A stretch of DNA of 25,232 bases from MVRV01 sp964646755. GTDB lineage: Bacteria > Desulfobacterota > Syntrophia > Syntrophales > Smithellaceae. The position numbers were made by a program, and so were the translations under genes. The stretch is from contig CAZYIE010000046.1 of the NCBI GenBank assembly GCA_964646755.1, forward strand, positions 1 through 25,232, read 5' to 3'. Position 1 is the first letter of the stretch, and each line of letters starts with the position of its first letter. Of this stretch, positions 7,248 to 14,880 are shown piece after piece. A model generated the notes under the pieces. The model was given only the letters and a program-made list of their open reading frames with translations, did not search any database and was not told the DNA's origin.

Positions 7248-8018
7248 TTAATTGCGCCAGGCCCAGAGCATACCGACCGGCCGGCGACGGGTAGAAAAAC
7301 CCAGCTGCCGGAAAAAAGCTTCCAGCGCATCAATATTCTGGTTTTCTTTTTCACCACGATGCACTTCCATGGCAATTTGATCTATGCGTTGCAGATATTC
7401 GACNNNNNNNNNNTCGACAGGGCAGTTATACAAAACGTCGTATTCCGCTCCCTCACAGTCCATTTTCAGCAAGTCACATTTTGTTATGCCGTTTTGATCC
7501 ATCACCTCTCGCAGCGAAACACAGGGAACTTTTAATGATTTTTCTCCAACATTCGAAGGCGCAAACATAGTTGCACTGGTGGTAAAAGAATCACTCGTAT
7601 CAAACGAAAGAACGATTTCTCCATTCTTTCCGGCAACGGCCTGCTGATAGCATTTTATATGCGCAGGACTGTTCAGGTCACAATGACGCTGCAACTGGGC
7701 ATAATTAACCGGCACCGGCTCATAAGAAAATATCCGGGAATGCGGAAACTTTGCAGCGGCAAACAAAGAAAAGTAACCGGCGTTAGCGCCAATATCCACG
7801 ACCGTTGCACCTTGCAAAATATCACGTTCCAGACCGGCCAAATAACATTCATCCATAAAAATTTCCTTGAATGTCTGCACAAGCCTTACGGGAACCTCCA
7901 CAATTACACCATTGCGCGACTCAAAAACAAGTGTCTCCATATCAGCAAGGCCGTACTTGTAAAGAAGATACAGCCACCAGTTTTTAAAAGTTTTGAATAA
8001 GTAATAATACCTTTTCAC
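7248..8018 (-). CDS. FkbM-family methyltransferase (contains scaffold gap)
   Basis: SAM-dependent methyltransferase of the FkbM family, probably O-methylating a sugar hydroxyl. Visible are VVDIGANAGYFSLFAA (motif I), IFSYEPVPVNYAQLQRH (acidic ribose-binding region), CVSLREVM, DLLKMDCEGAEYDVLYNCP (FkbM signature) and IDQIAMEVHRGE near the C-terminus. Ten Ns (7404-7413) interrupt it right after NCP. The reading frame is kept through the gap, and collapsing the repeated gtcga flanks gives NCPVEYLQ, as expected for the family. I place the start at GTG 8018, which has CAGGA (8026-8030) 7 nt upstream. The frame is open to an ATG at 8150, but that stretch has no ribosome binding site and reads through intergenic repeat DNA (giving NPAYAGRNDK). 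The length from GTG suits the family. Confidence 0.88.
   Translation of the reverse strand: MKRYYYLFKTFKNWWLYLLYKYGLADMETLVFESRNGVIVEVPVRLVQTFKEIFMDECYLAGLERDILQGATVVDIGANAGYFSLFAAAKFPHSRIFSYEPVPVNYAQLQRHCDLNSPAHIKCYQQAVAGKNGEIVLSFDTSDSFTTSATMFAPSNVGEKSLKVPCVSLREVMDQNGITKCDLLKMDCEGAEYDVLYNCPVXXXXVEYLQRIDQIAMEVHRGEKENQNIDALEAFFRQLGFSTRRRPVGMLWAWRN
7404..7413. other. Assembly gap (10 N) inside the FkbM-type gene
   Basis: Ten Ns flanked on both sides by the same pentamer, tcgac. Merging the pentamer removes 15 nt (five codons) without changing frame, so the gap is probably a scaffolding artefact of zero true length. Confidence 0.9.
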
Positions 8019-8086
8019 TATGCTATCCTGTTGTTGATTGATTGATAAATACAGAGATTTGCACAGCTTCACCAAGCTAACAATCT

Positions 8087-8325
8087 TGTCATTCCGCCCG
8101 GCATACGCCGGATTCAATTCCAGCGGAGCACAACGAAGAGCCTGCCCCATACTGCAAACCCAGCATTATCATGCGTTTCCTGGATACCGACCTTCAACAC
8201 TGTGTCGTAATGTCTTTGCGAGCGAATTTGCTGAGCGAAGCAATCTCGTATACTTTTGAATACATTAAGATTGCCACCCGGAATACGCCGGGCAGGCTGT
8301 TCACTGTCGTGAACTCGCAATGACA
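8087..8325. repeat. Cluster of degenerate intergenic palindromic repeats, MITE-like
   Basis: The 393-bp stretch 8019-8411 has no convincing gene. It opens with TGTCATTCCG (8087) and closes with CGCAATGACA (8325), imperfect terminal inverted repeats. Inside are CCGG-CATACG-CCGG (8098-8111); a degenerate module at about 8179-8213 (CTGGATACCGACC...TGTCG); a left arm TGTCTTTGCGAG (8211-8222) matching the complement of CTCGCAATGACA (8314-8325) at 11 of 12 positions; GCAATCT/AGATTGC (8240-8246/8268-8274); CCCGG-AATACG-CCGGG (8277-8292); and GTTCAC-TGTC-GTGAAC (8299-8314). These resemble the GTCATTGCGAG...GCAATCTC and GTCATTCCG...CCGGAAT repeats that recur between genes in many proteobacterial genomes. 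No transposase is present. Confidence 0.7.
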
Positions 8326-8411
8326 AATAATGATTGCGGCACAGTCTCCTTCGCCCTTTATGATGATTAGATGGTTGTACAAAGCTCTCCATTAATCAGG
8401 AATTGCTAAAT

Positions 8412-9386
8412 TTAGTAAACCGGCTTTATCTTTTTATCGGCCAGAATCTTATATGCTTTTTTCACAGCGTTAACACTGCGCCACAAAGAGTTATTCCATT
8501 CCATGGGTATATTTTTATGATCAGCGCGTCCATAAACTAAAAAATTATATTTTGCCGGTTCGAGGTCCGGGTAGTCATTAATCACATCATATAAAAAAAC
8601 TAAATCCTCCGGATTCATAACCGCAGCCATATTATTGCCGAGCAAAGATTCTGTCGTGCAGTTACCATCGTAGGTCGGCAAGTCTTTTTCGGACATTGGC
8701 GGATAAAGACAAAGTGGCGCTCGATCATCTGCCAACTGCTCCTCAATCTGCAATATATTTTTTATCGCTTTTTTCAGTTTTTTACTTGTCGATACCTTAG
8801 GATGGGGATCCAGCAAAGTGCCCTCAAAAGGCGGACCATTAAAACAGCGCACACGCGCATGACGCGGCAGGATGTCATGCATGTGAAACAGGGCATCGCT
8901 TCGCATTACCTCGAGAACATGGGTTTCTATGAACCAGCTGGCAAAAGTGTCCGTATGCAGACTATCGAGAAAATACAAATCAAAATCTTTCGGAGCTGGT
9001 AAAGATGTCTTTTTTACCTCACCAACATGAAGTTTCACAAAATCGTTAACGTGATAATCGGCGAAATTCCTGGCAGCTGATTTTGCAGCTTTCGGATCAA
9101 TCTCGTAGCAGAAGATTATCCCGCCCTTATTTTTTTTCAGAGCCAGGGCCATGAACATTGTTGCATATCCGGCAGATGTGGAAATTTCCATAATTCGTTT
9201 CGGCTTCAAATAGCGGATAAGGCAGTAGAGAAGCTGCCCGGAAAGCCAGTCGTATTGACCTTGCGTTACAAATATATTTTCATTGTAACGATTTTCCGGC
9301 AAAAAACTCAACATCTCCGTTTCTTGCGCGTACTCGTCGGCCGCTTTTTTAAATAAATCCTTGATACTCATAAACAATCTAATCAC
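8412..9386 (-). CDS. Class I SAM-dependent methyltransferase
   Basis: Predicted methyltransferase with a typical Rossmann core in the first 180 residues: IMEISTSAGYATMFMALAL (motif I), IIFCYEIDPKAAKSA (acidic ribose-binding end of beta2), VKLHVGEV, DLYFLDSLHTDTFASWF and LFHMHDILPR. The Asp/His pairs look like the metal-dependent O-methyltransferase/Methyltransf_24 type. The C-terminal about 140 residues (TSKKLKKAIKNILQIEEQ, then NNMAAVMNPEDLVFLYDVINDYPDLEP) are not a domain I recognise. The start is GTG at 9386 with a weak purine-rich upstream region; an ATG 15 nt downstream is possible. It is divergent from the GT4 gene and separated from the FkbM gene by the repeat cluster. Substrate unknown; a glycan role comes from context. 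Confidence 0.82.
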   Translation of the reverse strand: MIRLFMSIKDLFKKAADEYAQETEMLSFLPENRYNENIFVTQGQYDWLSGQLLYCLIRYLKPKRIMEISTSAGYATMFMALALKKNKGGIIFCYEIDPKAAKSAARNFADYHVNDFVKLHVGEVKKTSLPAPKDFDLYFLDSLHTDTFASWFIETHVLEVMRSDALFHMHDILPRHARVRCFNGPPFEGTLLDPHPKVSTSKKLKKAIKNILQIEEQLADDRAPLCLYPPMSEKDLPTYDGNCTTESLLGNNMAAVMNPEDLVFLYDVINDYPDLEPAKYNFLVYGRADHKNIPMEWNNSLWRSVNAVKKAYKILADKKIKPVY

Positions 9387-9459
9387 ATTTCTTTTCTCAG
9401 ATTATTTTTAACCTCTATCACACAGAGTTTTAATAATGCAAGAAGCCATTTAACAATAT

Positions 9460-9489
9460 TTGAACATGATTTTTTCCATTATCTATGTT
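9460..9489 (+). promoter_or_regulatory. Possible promoter for the GT4-led gene run
   Basis: TTGAAC (9460-9465), an 18-nt spacer and TATGTT (9484-9489), both 4/6 to consensus. The 3' edge abuts the perfect palindrome 9489-9514, which would then lie around the transcription start. Candidate only. Confidence 0.3.
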
Positions 9490-9514
9490 AGAGCTATTTT
9501 CAAAAATAGCTCTA
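9489..9514. repeat. Perfect 12-bp inverted repeat in the GT4 leader
   Basis: TAGAGCTATTTT (9489-9500), a 2-nt centre, and its exact complement AAAATAGCTCTA (9503-9514). It ends 13 nt before the ATG of the GT4 gene, which has no visible Shine-Dalgarno sequence. It could be a repressor operator or an mRNA hairpin affecting initiation. A terminator is unlikely because the gene upstream is divergent. Confidence 0.7.
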
Positions 9515-9527
9515 TGAAATTTATTTT

Positions 9528-10655
9528 ATGCAGAAAATTGCCGTAGTTATACCAAAATATGGGCTGATCGGCGGAGCCGAGCAATTTGTTGCCGAGTTAA
9601 CCACTCGGCTCATCGCATCTGGAGGATGTGATTTTCATGTTTATGCTAACCGCTGGGAAAAATCAGCCGCTCCGATAACTTTTCATCGGGTACCGATTAT
9701 CTCTTTCCCTAAATTTCTGACCACACTGAGCTTCGCTCATTTTGCCCGGAACCAGATCAAGCGAGAAAATTTTTCTCTTGTCCACAGCCATGAAAGAATT
9801 TTTGCCGCCGATGTTTTCACACTCCACGGCATACCCCATCGCTACTGGGTGCACCATATCCGCCGCAAACGGATGAGCCTTTATGACTTAGCCACGGCCT
9901 GGGTAGAAAAAAAGCTGGTCTATGAAGGAAACTGTAAAAAATTTGTTGCCGTCTCCAATCTGACCAGAGATATTTTTCTGCAAGAATATAAAATTGACCC
10001 CGGCCTTGTTGAAGTTATCCACCCCGGTGTCGATTTACGGGACTACGCCAAACAGGATAAAACTTCTGTCCGTCATAGTATTCGTCATGAATTAGGCATT
10101 AACTTAGCTGAGCCTGTAATTTTATTTGCTTCGATGAATTTTGAGATTAAAGGGCTTGATGATGTTTTGTTTTCTCTGGCTAAATTAAAAGCACAAAACC
10201 GTAAATTCAAGCTCATTGTTGCCGGCAAAGGAAATATAAAAAAATATACACAACTCGCCAAAGAAGCCGGAATAATTTCTAATGTCATTTTTACCGGTCC
10301 GGTAAATAAAGAAAAAATGATCCAGATGTATTTAGCCAGTGATCTTTATGTTATGCTTTCCAAATTTGATACATTCGGCATGGTTGTTCTGGAAGCAATG
10401 GCAGCGGGACTGCCGGTAATTATCAGCTGCAACGTCGGAGCTAAAGATCTGGTGCAGGAAGGCAAAAATGGCTTCATTGTCAGTGATACTTCCGACAGCG
10501 ATTATGTCTCCGCCAGGATTGCGCAGCTCCTGGATGAAAATATCCGCAGGCCGTTTGCCAATGCGGCTTATTCGACAGCGACTCAAAATACCTGGGATCA
10601 AGTAGTGGCGAAATATTCGAAAGTATATAAGAGCATTATCAAGGAAATAAAGTAA
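9528..10655 (+). CDS. Glycosyltransferase family 4, WaaG-like
   Basis: Predicted GT-B retaining glycosyltransferase, with WaaG (LPS core glucosyltransferase I)-like organisation. The N-terminal acceptor domain begins with IAVVIPKYGLIGGAEQF (the glycine-rich GGAE loop) and contains LVHSHERIFAADVFTLHGIPHRYWVHH, typical of WaaG-like core enzymes. The C-terminal donor domain has FVAVSNLTRDIF, VIHPGVDL, ILFASMNFEIKGLDDVLFSL, LIVAGKGN, VIFTGPV and the FDTFGMVVLEAMAAGLPVI loop, where an Asp takes the first Glu position of the EX7E motif, as in many of these enzymes. Size (375 aa) is normal. No Shine-Dalgarno sequence is visible and a 26-bp palindrome lies 13 nt upstream. It leads a plus-strand run and its stop overlaps the next start (TAATG). 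Confidence 0.92.
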   Translation: MQKIAVVIPKYGLIGGAEQFVAELTTRLIASGGCDFHVYANRWEKSAAPITFHRVPIISFPKFLTTLSFAHFARNQIKRENFSLVHSHERIFAADVFTLHGIPHRYWVHHIRRKRMSLYDLATAWVEKKLVYEGNCKKFVAVSNLTRDIFLQEYKIDPGLVEVIHPGVDLRDYAKQDKTSVRHSIRHELGINLAEPVILFASMNFEIKGLDDVLFSLAKLKAQNRKFKLIVAGKGNIKKYTQLAKEAGIISNVIFTGPVNKEKMIQMYLASDLYVMLSKFDTFGMVVLEAMAAGLPVIISCNVGAKDLVQEGKNGFIVSDTSDSDYVSARIAQLLDENIRRPFANAAYSTATQNTWDQVVAKYSKVYKSIIKEIK

Positions 10656-11512
10656 TGGATATTTCAATAATAATAGTTTCTTACAATACGGCCAAATTAA
10701 CGTTGGACTGCCTGGCTTCTCTGCAAACAGAAGATGGGTTGGGAAAAGAAATTTTTGTTGTGGATAACTCTTCGACGGATAACAGTGTGGCTCTGATTGC
10801 CGAACGCTTTCCGCATGTAAACCTGATTGCCAATTCGCAGAATAAAGGCTTCGGCGCTGCCAACAATCAGGCACTGCCGCACTGTTGCGGCAAGTATATT
10901 ATATTTCTTAACCCTGATACGGCTCTTGTTAAAGATACTCTGCAAACAGCCGTTTCCTATATGGACGAAAATTTGCACATCGGACTGGCCGGCGCAAAAA
11001 TACTCAACCCTGATGGCAGTTTACAACCATCAGTTTCTTATAAATATCCCGGTGAAAAATTTGCCAAAAGCGAGCTTGCTGGACTGGCCGGCAAAATTGC
11101 CTGTGTTATGGGCGCTTTTATGATTGCCCGCAATGACCTGATTGTGGAACTGGGAGGTTTTGATGAGGATTTCTTCCTCTATGGCGAAGATCAGGATCTG
11201 GCCTGGCGCATCCGGGAAAAAGGCTTTTCCATAGGCTACATTGAAGGCGCAAAAGTTTTTCACTGGGGAGGACAAAGCGAAGTTCAAACACCGCCGGCCG
11301 CTCTTTACGCGAAAAAGTTAAAGGCTGAATATTTGTTTTACCAAAAGCATTATTTACCAGCTACCATAACCCGTATTAAAAGAGCAGAAAGATTGAAGGC
11401 TGTTTTCCGGCTAATACCTTTAAGAATTTCGCTGCCATTTTCACGGAATAAAACGATAGTGCAAAGTAAAATTGATCGCTATCATCTGATTTGCAAAATG
11501 TCTAATATATAA
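10655..11512 (+). CDS. Glycosyltransferase family 2 (rhamnosyltransferase-like)
   Basis: Predicted GT-A glycosyltransferase for glycan assembly on the cytoplasmic face. ISIIIVSYNT (3-12), VVDNSSTDNS (35-44), NKGFGAANNQ (63-72) and the metal-binding NPDT (86-89) are all in place. The catalytic region reads GGFDEDFFLYGEDQDLAWRIREKGF with the GEDxDL acidic pair, and KVFHWGGQS follows. It resembles the product of the gene at 3430-4389 in architecture but is clearly divergent from it, so it probably adds a different residue or linkage. Its ATG overlaps the GT4 stop by 1 nt, indicating coupling. Donor sugar not determinable. Confidence 0.92.
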   Translation: MDISIIIVSYNTAKLTLDCLASLQTEDGLGKEIFVVDNSSTDNSVALIAERFPHVNLIANSQNKGFGAANNQALPHCCGKYIIFLNPDTALVKDTLQTAVSYMDENLHIGLAGAKILNPDGSLQPSVSYKYPGEKFAKSELAGLAGKIACVMGAFMIARNDLIVELGGFDEDFFLYGEDQDLAWRIREKGFSIGYIEGAKVFHWGGQSEVQTPPAALYAKKLKAEYLFYQKHYLPATITRIKRAERLKAVFRLIPLRISLPFSRNKTIVQSKIDRYHLICKMSNI

Positions 11513-11589
11513 CTATGAACCACATAACATGATCTTCTCAATTACTGCTGATAGGATCTCAAACAAAAGGCATGACAAGAGGATTATAA

Positions 11590-12426
11590 TTGAAAAGCAT
11601 GAATAATGTAAATAGTATTTGCATACTTTGCGGCAGCACTAATCGCTCCGTTCTTTATACCAATGATGAATGGAAGGTTTATAAATGCGAGGGATGCGGT
11701 TTGGGTATTCTTGATCCCCATCCTGAAAAAGATGAATTAAAGAAACTCTATGCAGAAACATATTTTCAAAGCCATTATGATGATGTGCTGTCTCTTACCT
11801 CTACGGAAATGAAGAAACGATTGAAGCAGGAGAATCACCGTTTACGCTTTTTCCGCAAATTCAAAAAAAGAGGGAAAATCCTTGATATTGGCTGCGGCCG
11901 GGGCTATTTTCTGTTGGCTTGCCGGCAAGCCGGCTACGAAGTTGAGGGAATTGACATTTCCTCTGCTGCAGCCGATTACGTAAGCTCCGAGCTTAAAATA
12001 CCTGTGCACCTGGGAGAGGTTGATAACCTTAAGCTTAGTGCCGAATCTTATGATGTAATTACTCTGTGGCATTCTCTCGAACACACATCCGATCCCAATT
12101 CATATATTCAAATGGCCCACCTCTGGCTTAAAGAAAATGGGATATTGGTAATTGACGTACCGAATCATGAAGGGTACGATGCACGCAAGGCTTGGAGCAA
12201 GTGGCCTCAATGGGATTTGCCGTTTCATTTTCATCATTTCACCCCCCGATCACTGGCGAAGCTGCTTGAGAAACACCGCTTTGAAATTATCCGCCGGAAA
12301 AGTTATCTGTCGGAATACGTAAAAGCAAAACTGCAAAAAGCAGCAATACCGGGCGCTGTGGCCAGAATCGTCGCGCAGCTTTACTCCGGAGGCAGTTACG
12401 CAGTCATCGCCAGGAAAAAGGATTGA
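11590..12426 (+). CDS. SAM-dependent methyltransferase with N-terminal zinc ribbon
   Basis: Methyltransferase of the Methyltransf_13/23 type often found in glycan clusters. Cys11-x2-Cys14 and Cys33-x2-Cys36 form an N-terminal zinc-ribbon-like module. The SAM domain has KILDIGCGRGYFLLACRQAGY (motif I, about 95-115), VEGIDISSAAADYV, SYDVITLWHSLEHTSDP (post II) and GILVIDVPNHEGYDA, followed by FHFHHFTPRSLAKLLEKHRFEI, a C-terminal pattern shared by sugar methyltransferases of this group. The start is TTG at 11590, preceded at 6 nt by AGAGGA; ATG at 11599 is 15 nt away from it and less likely. The next gene starts 4 nt after the stop. Substrate unknown. Confidence 0.88.
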   Translation: MKSMNNVNSICILCGSTNRSVLYTNDEWKVYKCEGCGLGILDPHPEKDELKKLYAETYFQSHYDDVLSLTSTEMKKRLKQENHRLRFFRKFKKRGKILDIGCGRGYFLLACRQAGYEVEGIDISSAAADYVSSELKIPVHLGEVDNLKLSAESYDVITLWHSLEHTSDPNSYIQMAHLWLKENGILVIDVPNHEGYDARKAWSKWPQWDLPFHFHHFTPRSLAKLLEKHRFEIIRRKSYLSEYVKAKLQKAAIPGAVARIVAQLYSGGSYAVIARKKD

Positions 12427-12430
12427 GTTC

Positions 12431-13351
12431 ATGGATAAAAAACGTTATCTTGATAGTCTGATATCCGATAAATCTTTTTATTTCAACCGGCTGGCCATTA
12501 CGGGTATTGATAATGAACCCGTGGCCAGAATTTTTTCCAATAAGGTTCTGGAGCAGGAATTTTGTCTTTTTGCCAGTAATATTAAGACTGGTGACGACTA
12601 CTGCCGTTTTCTGCAGCAGCGGATTGATCATGCTCTTCAGAATAAGCAGCCTCTGCCGGTTGTGCGATTTGCCGATGGTGAATATGCTTTTTACCATTAC
12701 ACCCTGGGTTGTAATGGTCTTTATAAACAAGCCGGATCGGTTGCAGAGATTAAAAAAGCCATGCCTCAACACATCTCGGCCATGCAATATCTGGCTGTCA
12801 ATGGTCTGTTTGCCCCTCTTGTTTTTCCGGGAAATTCTCATACACACACAAAAGGATTTTTTTCTTTCATCCGAGCAAAAGAAGATTCATCAGGTACAGA
12901 TTTTCTCAATTTTCTCAACACACACGGTATAAACCTCAAACTGGAAAATTATGTTCCTTTTTATGTTATTTATGCTTATTTGAGTTCTGCACAATTTGCC
13001 ATCACAATGAACGGCAAAAAAATCTGCATTTTAAACTCGGAATACAATCCAGAGCGCTGTCTCAACTGGTTTGCTCAATTTAACAGCCATCCCCATTTAA
13101 TATTTGTGGACATTCCGCCGGAGTATGTCGCCACACGCTGGGAAAATGACAAAAATAATATTTTGAACAAAATTCCGCCGGATACCGCTTTGTGCCTTGC
13201 CGGTGCCGGAGTGGGGGCACTGCTTATTTGCGCTGATGTGGCCAAAACTTTTTCCATTCCCGTTATCGATGCCGGACATGTTTTGAATATGATGAACGGC
13301 CGCGTGGACAAATCCAATGGCGCACGACTATATACGTTGAGAAAAAAATGA
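12431..13351 (+). CDS. Putative GT-D-fold glycosyltransferase (DUF1792-like)
   Basis: Not a familiar named gene. It has the hallmarks I associate with the GT-D (DUF1792) glycosyltransferase fold: PVVRFADGEYAF (RFxDGE at 79-84; in GT-D enzymes the DGE acidic residue binds the metal and UDP-sugar) and, near the C-terminus, DTALCLAGAGVGALLICADVAKTFSIPVIDAGHVLNMM, which parallels the glycine-rich loop and the IDxGH motif of that family. The middle segment (KICILNSEYNPERCLNWF, LIFVDIPPEYVATRWE) also suits a nucleotide-sugar binding fold. The first about 75 residues look like an extra N-terminal region. AAAGGA lies 8 nt before the ATG. The stop overlaps the next start by 4 nt (ATGA), so the two products probably act together. 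Family assignment is by motif only. Confidence 0.65.
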   Translation: MDKKRYLDSLISDKSFYFNRLAITGIDNEPVARIFSNKVLEQEFCLFASNIKTGDDYCRFLQQRIDHALQNKQPLPVVRFADGEYAFYHYTLGCNGLYKQAGSVAEIKKAMPQHISAMQYLAVNGLFAPLVFPGNSHTHTKGFFSFIRAKEDSSGTDFLNFLNTHGINLKLENYVPFYVIYAYLSSAQFAITMNGKKICILNSEYNPERCLNWFAQFNSHPHLIFVDIPPEYVATRWENDKNNILNKIPPDTALCLAGAGVGALLICADVAKTFSIPVIDAGHVLNMMNGRVDKSNGARLYTLRKK

Positions 13352-14505
13352 ATGATCCTCTAAAAAAATATCGCCGGCAATTCCGCTCCTGGAAAAACAA
13401 CCGCAGGTTGCAGAAAGAAAATGAATATTATACCAGGAAATTTACCTCCCTGGGACTTACTATTCCTAACGAAGAAACGCTACAGCAAGAGTTGAAATCA
13501 CTTTTCCCTCATACGGCCGTCAAAGCAAAAGGAAAGCTGAGCATTATTGCTCTTTATCATCATTACAATTGGGAAAATGAGGCGCTCAAACCATCTTTGG
13601 AGCAATTTGGCCATGTTCGGCATTATGACTGGTTTGATAAGTTCAATCATTCCAGTAAAAACTGGCGCAAATCTTTAAAAGCCGCTATGAACAACGAATT
13701 GATCCGTCAGGTCAAAACGTGGATGGCCGAAGAAAAAGCTGACATAATCTTCACCTATGTATCCGGAGAACTGGTGGAACCGGCAACTCTGCATGAAATT
13801 AGACGCCATGGTGTGCCGCTGCTTAATCTTGCCCTTAACGATAAGGAACATTTTGTCGGCAAAATACGCTCCGGACGAGCCTTCGGCGCCAGAGACATTT
13901 GCCGCCATTTTGATCTGAACTGGACCAGCACAGAAGATGCCTTGATTAAATATTGCGTCGAAGGCGCACGGCCGATTTATCTTCCTGAGGCCGCCAATCC
14001 GCAAATTCATAAACCTTATGATATCGAAAAGACAATCGACGTTTCCTTTATTGGACAATGCTACGGCAACCGGGCAACAGTAATTTCCGAATTGCAAAAC
14101 TGCGGAATTGCCGTGAAAGCTAACGGTATTGGCTGGCCTGATGGGCCTCTTACCACAGAAGAAATGGTAAAGATGTATTCCAGGAGTAAAATAAATTTGG
14201 GGTTTGGCGGTGTATCCGGCCTCCAAGATACATTTTGCCTCAAAGGACGCGATTTTGAAATCCCCATGAGCGGCGGCCTCTATCTGACGGAAGATCATCC
14301 GGAACTGGGCTTAGCATTCCGGCCGGGTGAAGAAATACTAACATACTCCGGCATTGATGATCTTGTGTACAAGATTAAGTATTATCTGGCAAACCCCGCC
14401 GCAGCGGAAACCATCAGAAAAAACGGCCTTGAGCGTTCATTGCGTGAACACACGTGGGAAATGCGTTTTGCCAAGGTTTTTGGAATAATGGGAATAATGC
14501 AATAA
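13348..14505 (+). CDS. CgeB-like glycosyltransferase
   Basis: Predicted GT-B type glycosyltransferase of the CgeB/Glyco_trans_1_2 group. The N-terminal half is a DUF3880-like acceptor domain (LSIIALYHHYNWENEALKPSLEQFG, then ADIIFTYVSGELVEPATLHEIRRHGVPLLNLALND). The C-terminal half has IDVSFIGQCYGNRATVISEL, INLGFGGVSGLQDTFCLKGRDFEIPMSGGLYLTEDHPEL and AFRPGEEILTYSGIDDLVYKIKYYLANPAAAETIRKNGLER, the family's donor-binding region with a conserved Arg/Glu-rich loop and FxxGEE motif. The N-terminus is strongly basic (KKYRRQFRSWKNNRR), possibly membrane-associating. It overlaps the GT-D-like gene by 4 nt. It ends the tightly packed plus-strand run; no terminator is evident. Confidence 0.88.
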   Translation: MNDPLKKYRRQFRSWKNNRRLQKENEYYTRKFTSLGLTIPNEETLQQELKSLFPHTAVKAKGKLSIIALYHHYNWENEALKPSLEQFGHVRHYDWFDKFNHSSKNWRKSLKAAMNNELIRQVKTWMAEEKADIIFTYVSGELVEPATLHEIRRHGVPLLNLALNDKEHFVGKIRSGRAFGARDICRHFDLNWTSTEDALIKYCVEGARPIYLPEAANPQIHKPYDIEKTIDVSFIGQCYGNRATVISELQNCGIAVKANGIGWPDGPLTTEEMVKMYSRSKINLGFGGVSGLQDTFCLKGRDFEIPMSGGLYLTEDHPELGLAFRPGEEILTYSGIDDLVYKIKYYLANPAAAETIRKNGLERSLREHTWEMRFAKVFGIMGIMQ

Positions 14506-14737
14506 TTATTTTACTTGGCATTCCTTAAGAGAAAAATAGGGTATCTTTTCAATCACTTTCAATCCAGAGACCCAAGCGGGAAGCACACACTACAATGAAA
14601 TAAAAAACTGCGGAGATATTTCTTTTCACCTGTTCTCCTTCTTAACCTTATTAGGTCGCATTTAGCTAATTGTGGAGGGAGGTACTCATTTTGTAATATC
14701 GTTATGCATTGTAAGGGAAAATATGGCCAGACAAGCA

Positions 14738-14771
14738 AAATAGGCCCAACAAACGCACTAACAGCCTATTT
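14738..14771. repeat. Inverted repeat just upstream of a -35 box
   Basis: AAATAGGC (14738-14745) and GCCTATTT (14764-14771) are perfect complements separated by 18 nt, ending 2 nt before the TTGACA box at 14774. The position suits an activator or repressor site; chance is possible for 8 bp. Confidence 0.4.
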
Positions 14772-14773
14772 CA

Positions 14774-14803
14774 TTGACACAAGACCTTCCAATTGTATAT
14801 ACT
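14774..14803 (+). promoter_or_regulatory. Sigma70-type promoter for the methyltransferase/acyl ligase segment
   Basis: A perfect TTGACA (14774-14779), an 18-nt spacer and TATACT (14798-14803, 5/6), 77 nt upstream of the preferred methyltransferase start. It is the best promoter match in the window after the toxin-antitoxin one. Confidence 0.6.
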
Positions 14804-14880
14804 TAGCCACAAGGAAAAGAAAAGTTGTTTTATCAAATAATTAATGCCATTTAGCGTTTATAAACATGAGGCAAGGGATA

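Larger units (their letters stand above)
14506..14880. other. Gene-free stretch between two operons
   Basis: About 375 bp with no plausible gene on either strand. It holds a strong promoter at 14774-14803, an 8-bp inverted repeat at 14738-14771 and a short direct repeat (ctttcaatc at about 14547-14555 and again as actttcaatc at 14555-14564). No terminator hairpin follows the CgeB-like gene. Confidence 0.6.

Noticed and set aside
8114..8392. Open frame of about 92 codons across the gap between the two methyltransferase genes
   Set aside because: It is a translation of the palindromic repeat cluster, has no ribosome binding site and shows no protein-like pattern.
11917..11936. GCCGGC-AA-GCCGGC palindrome
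   Set aside because: Lies inside the zinc-ribbon methyltransferase coding region and encodes ordinary residues (RQAG); probably compositional chance.
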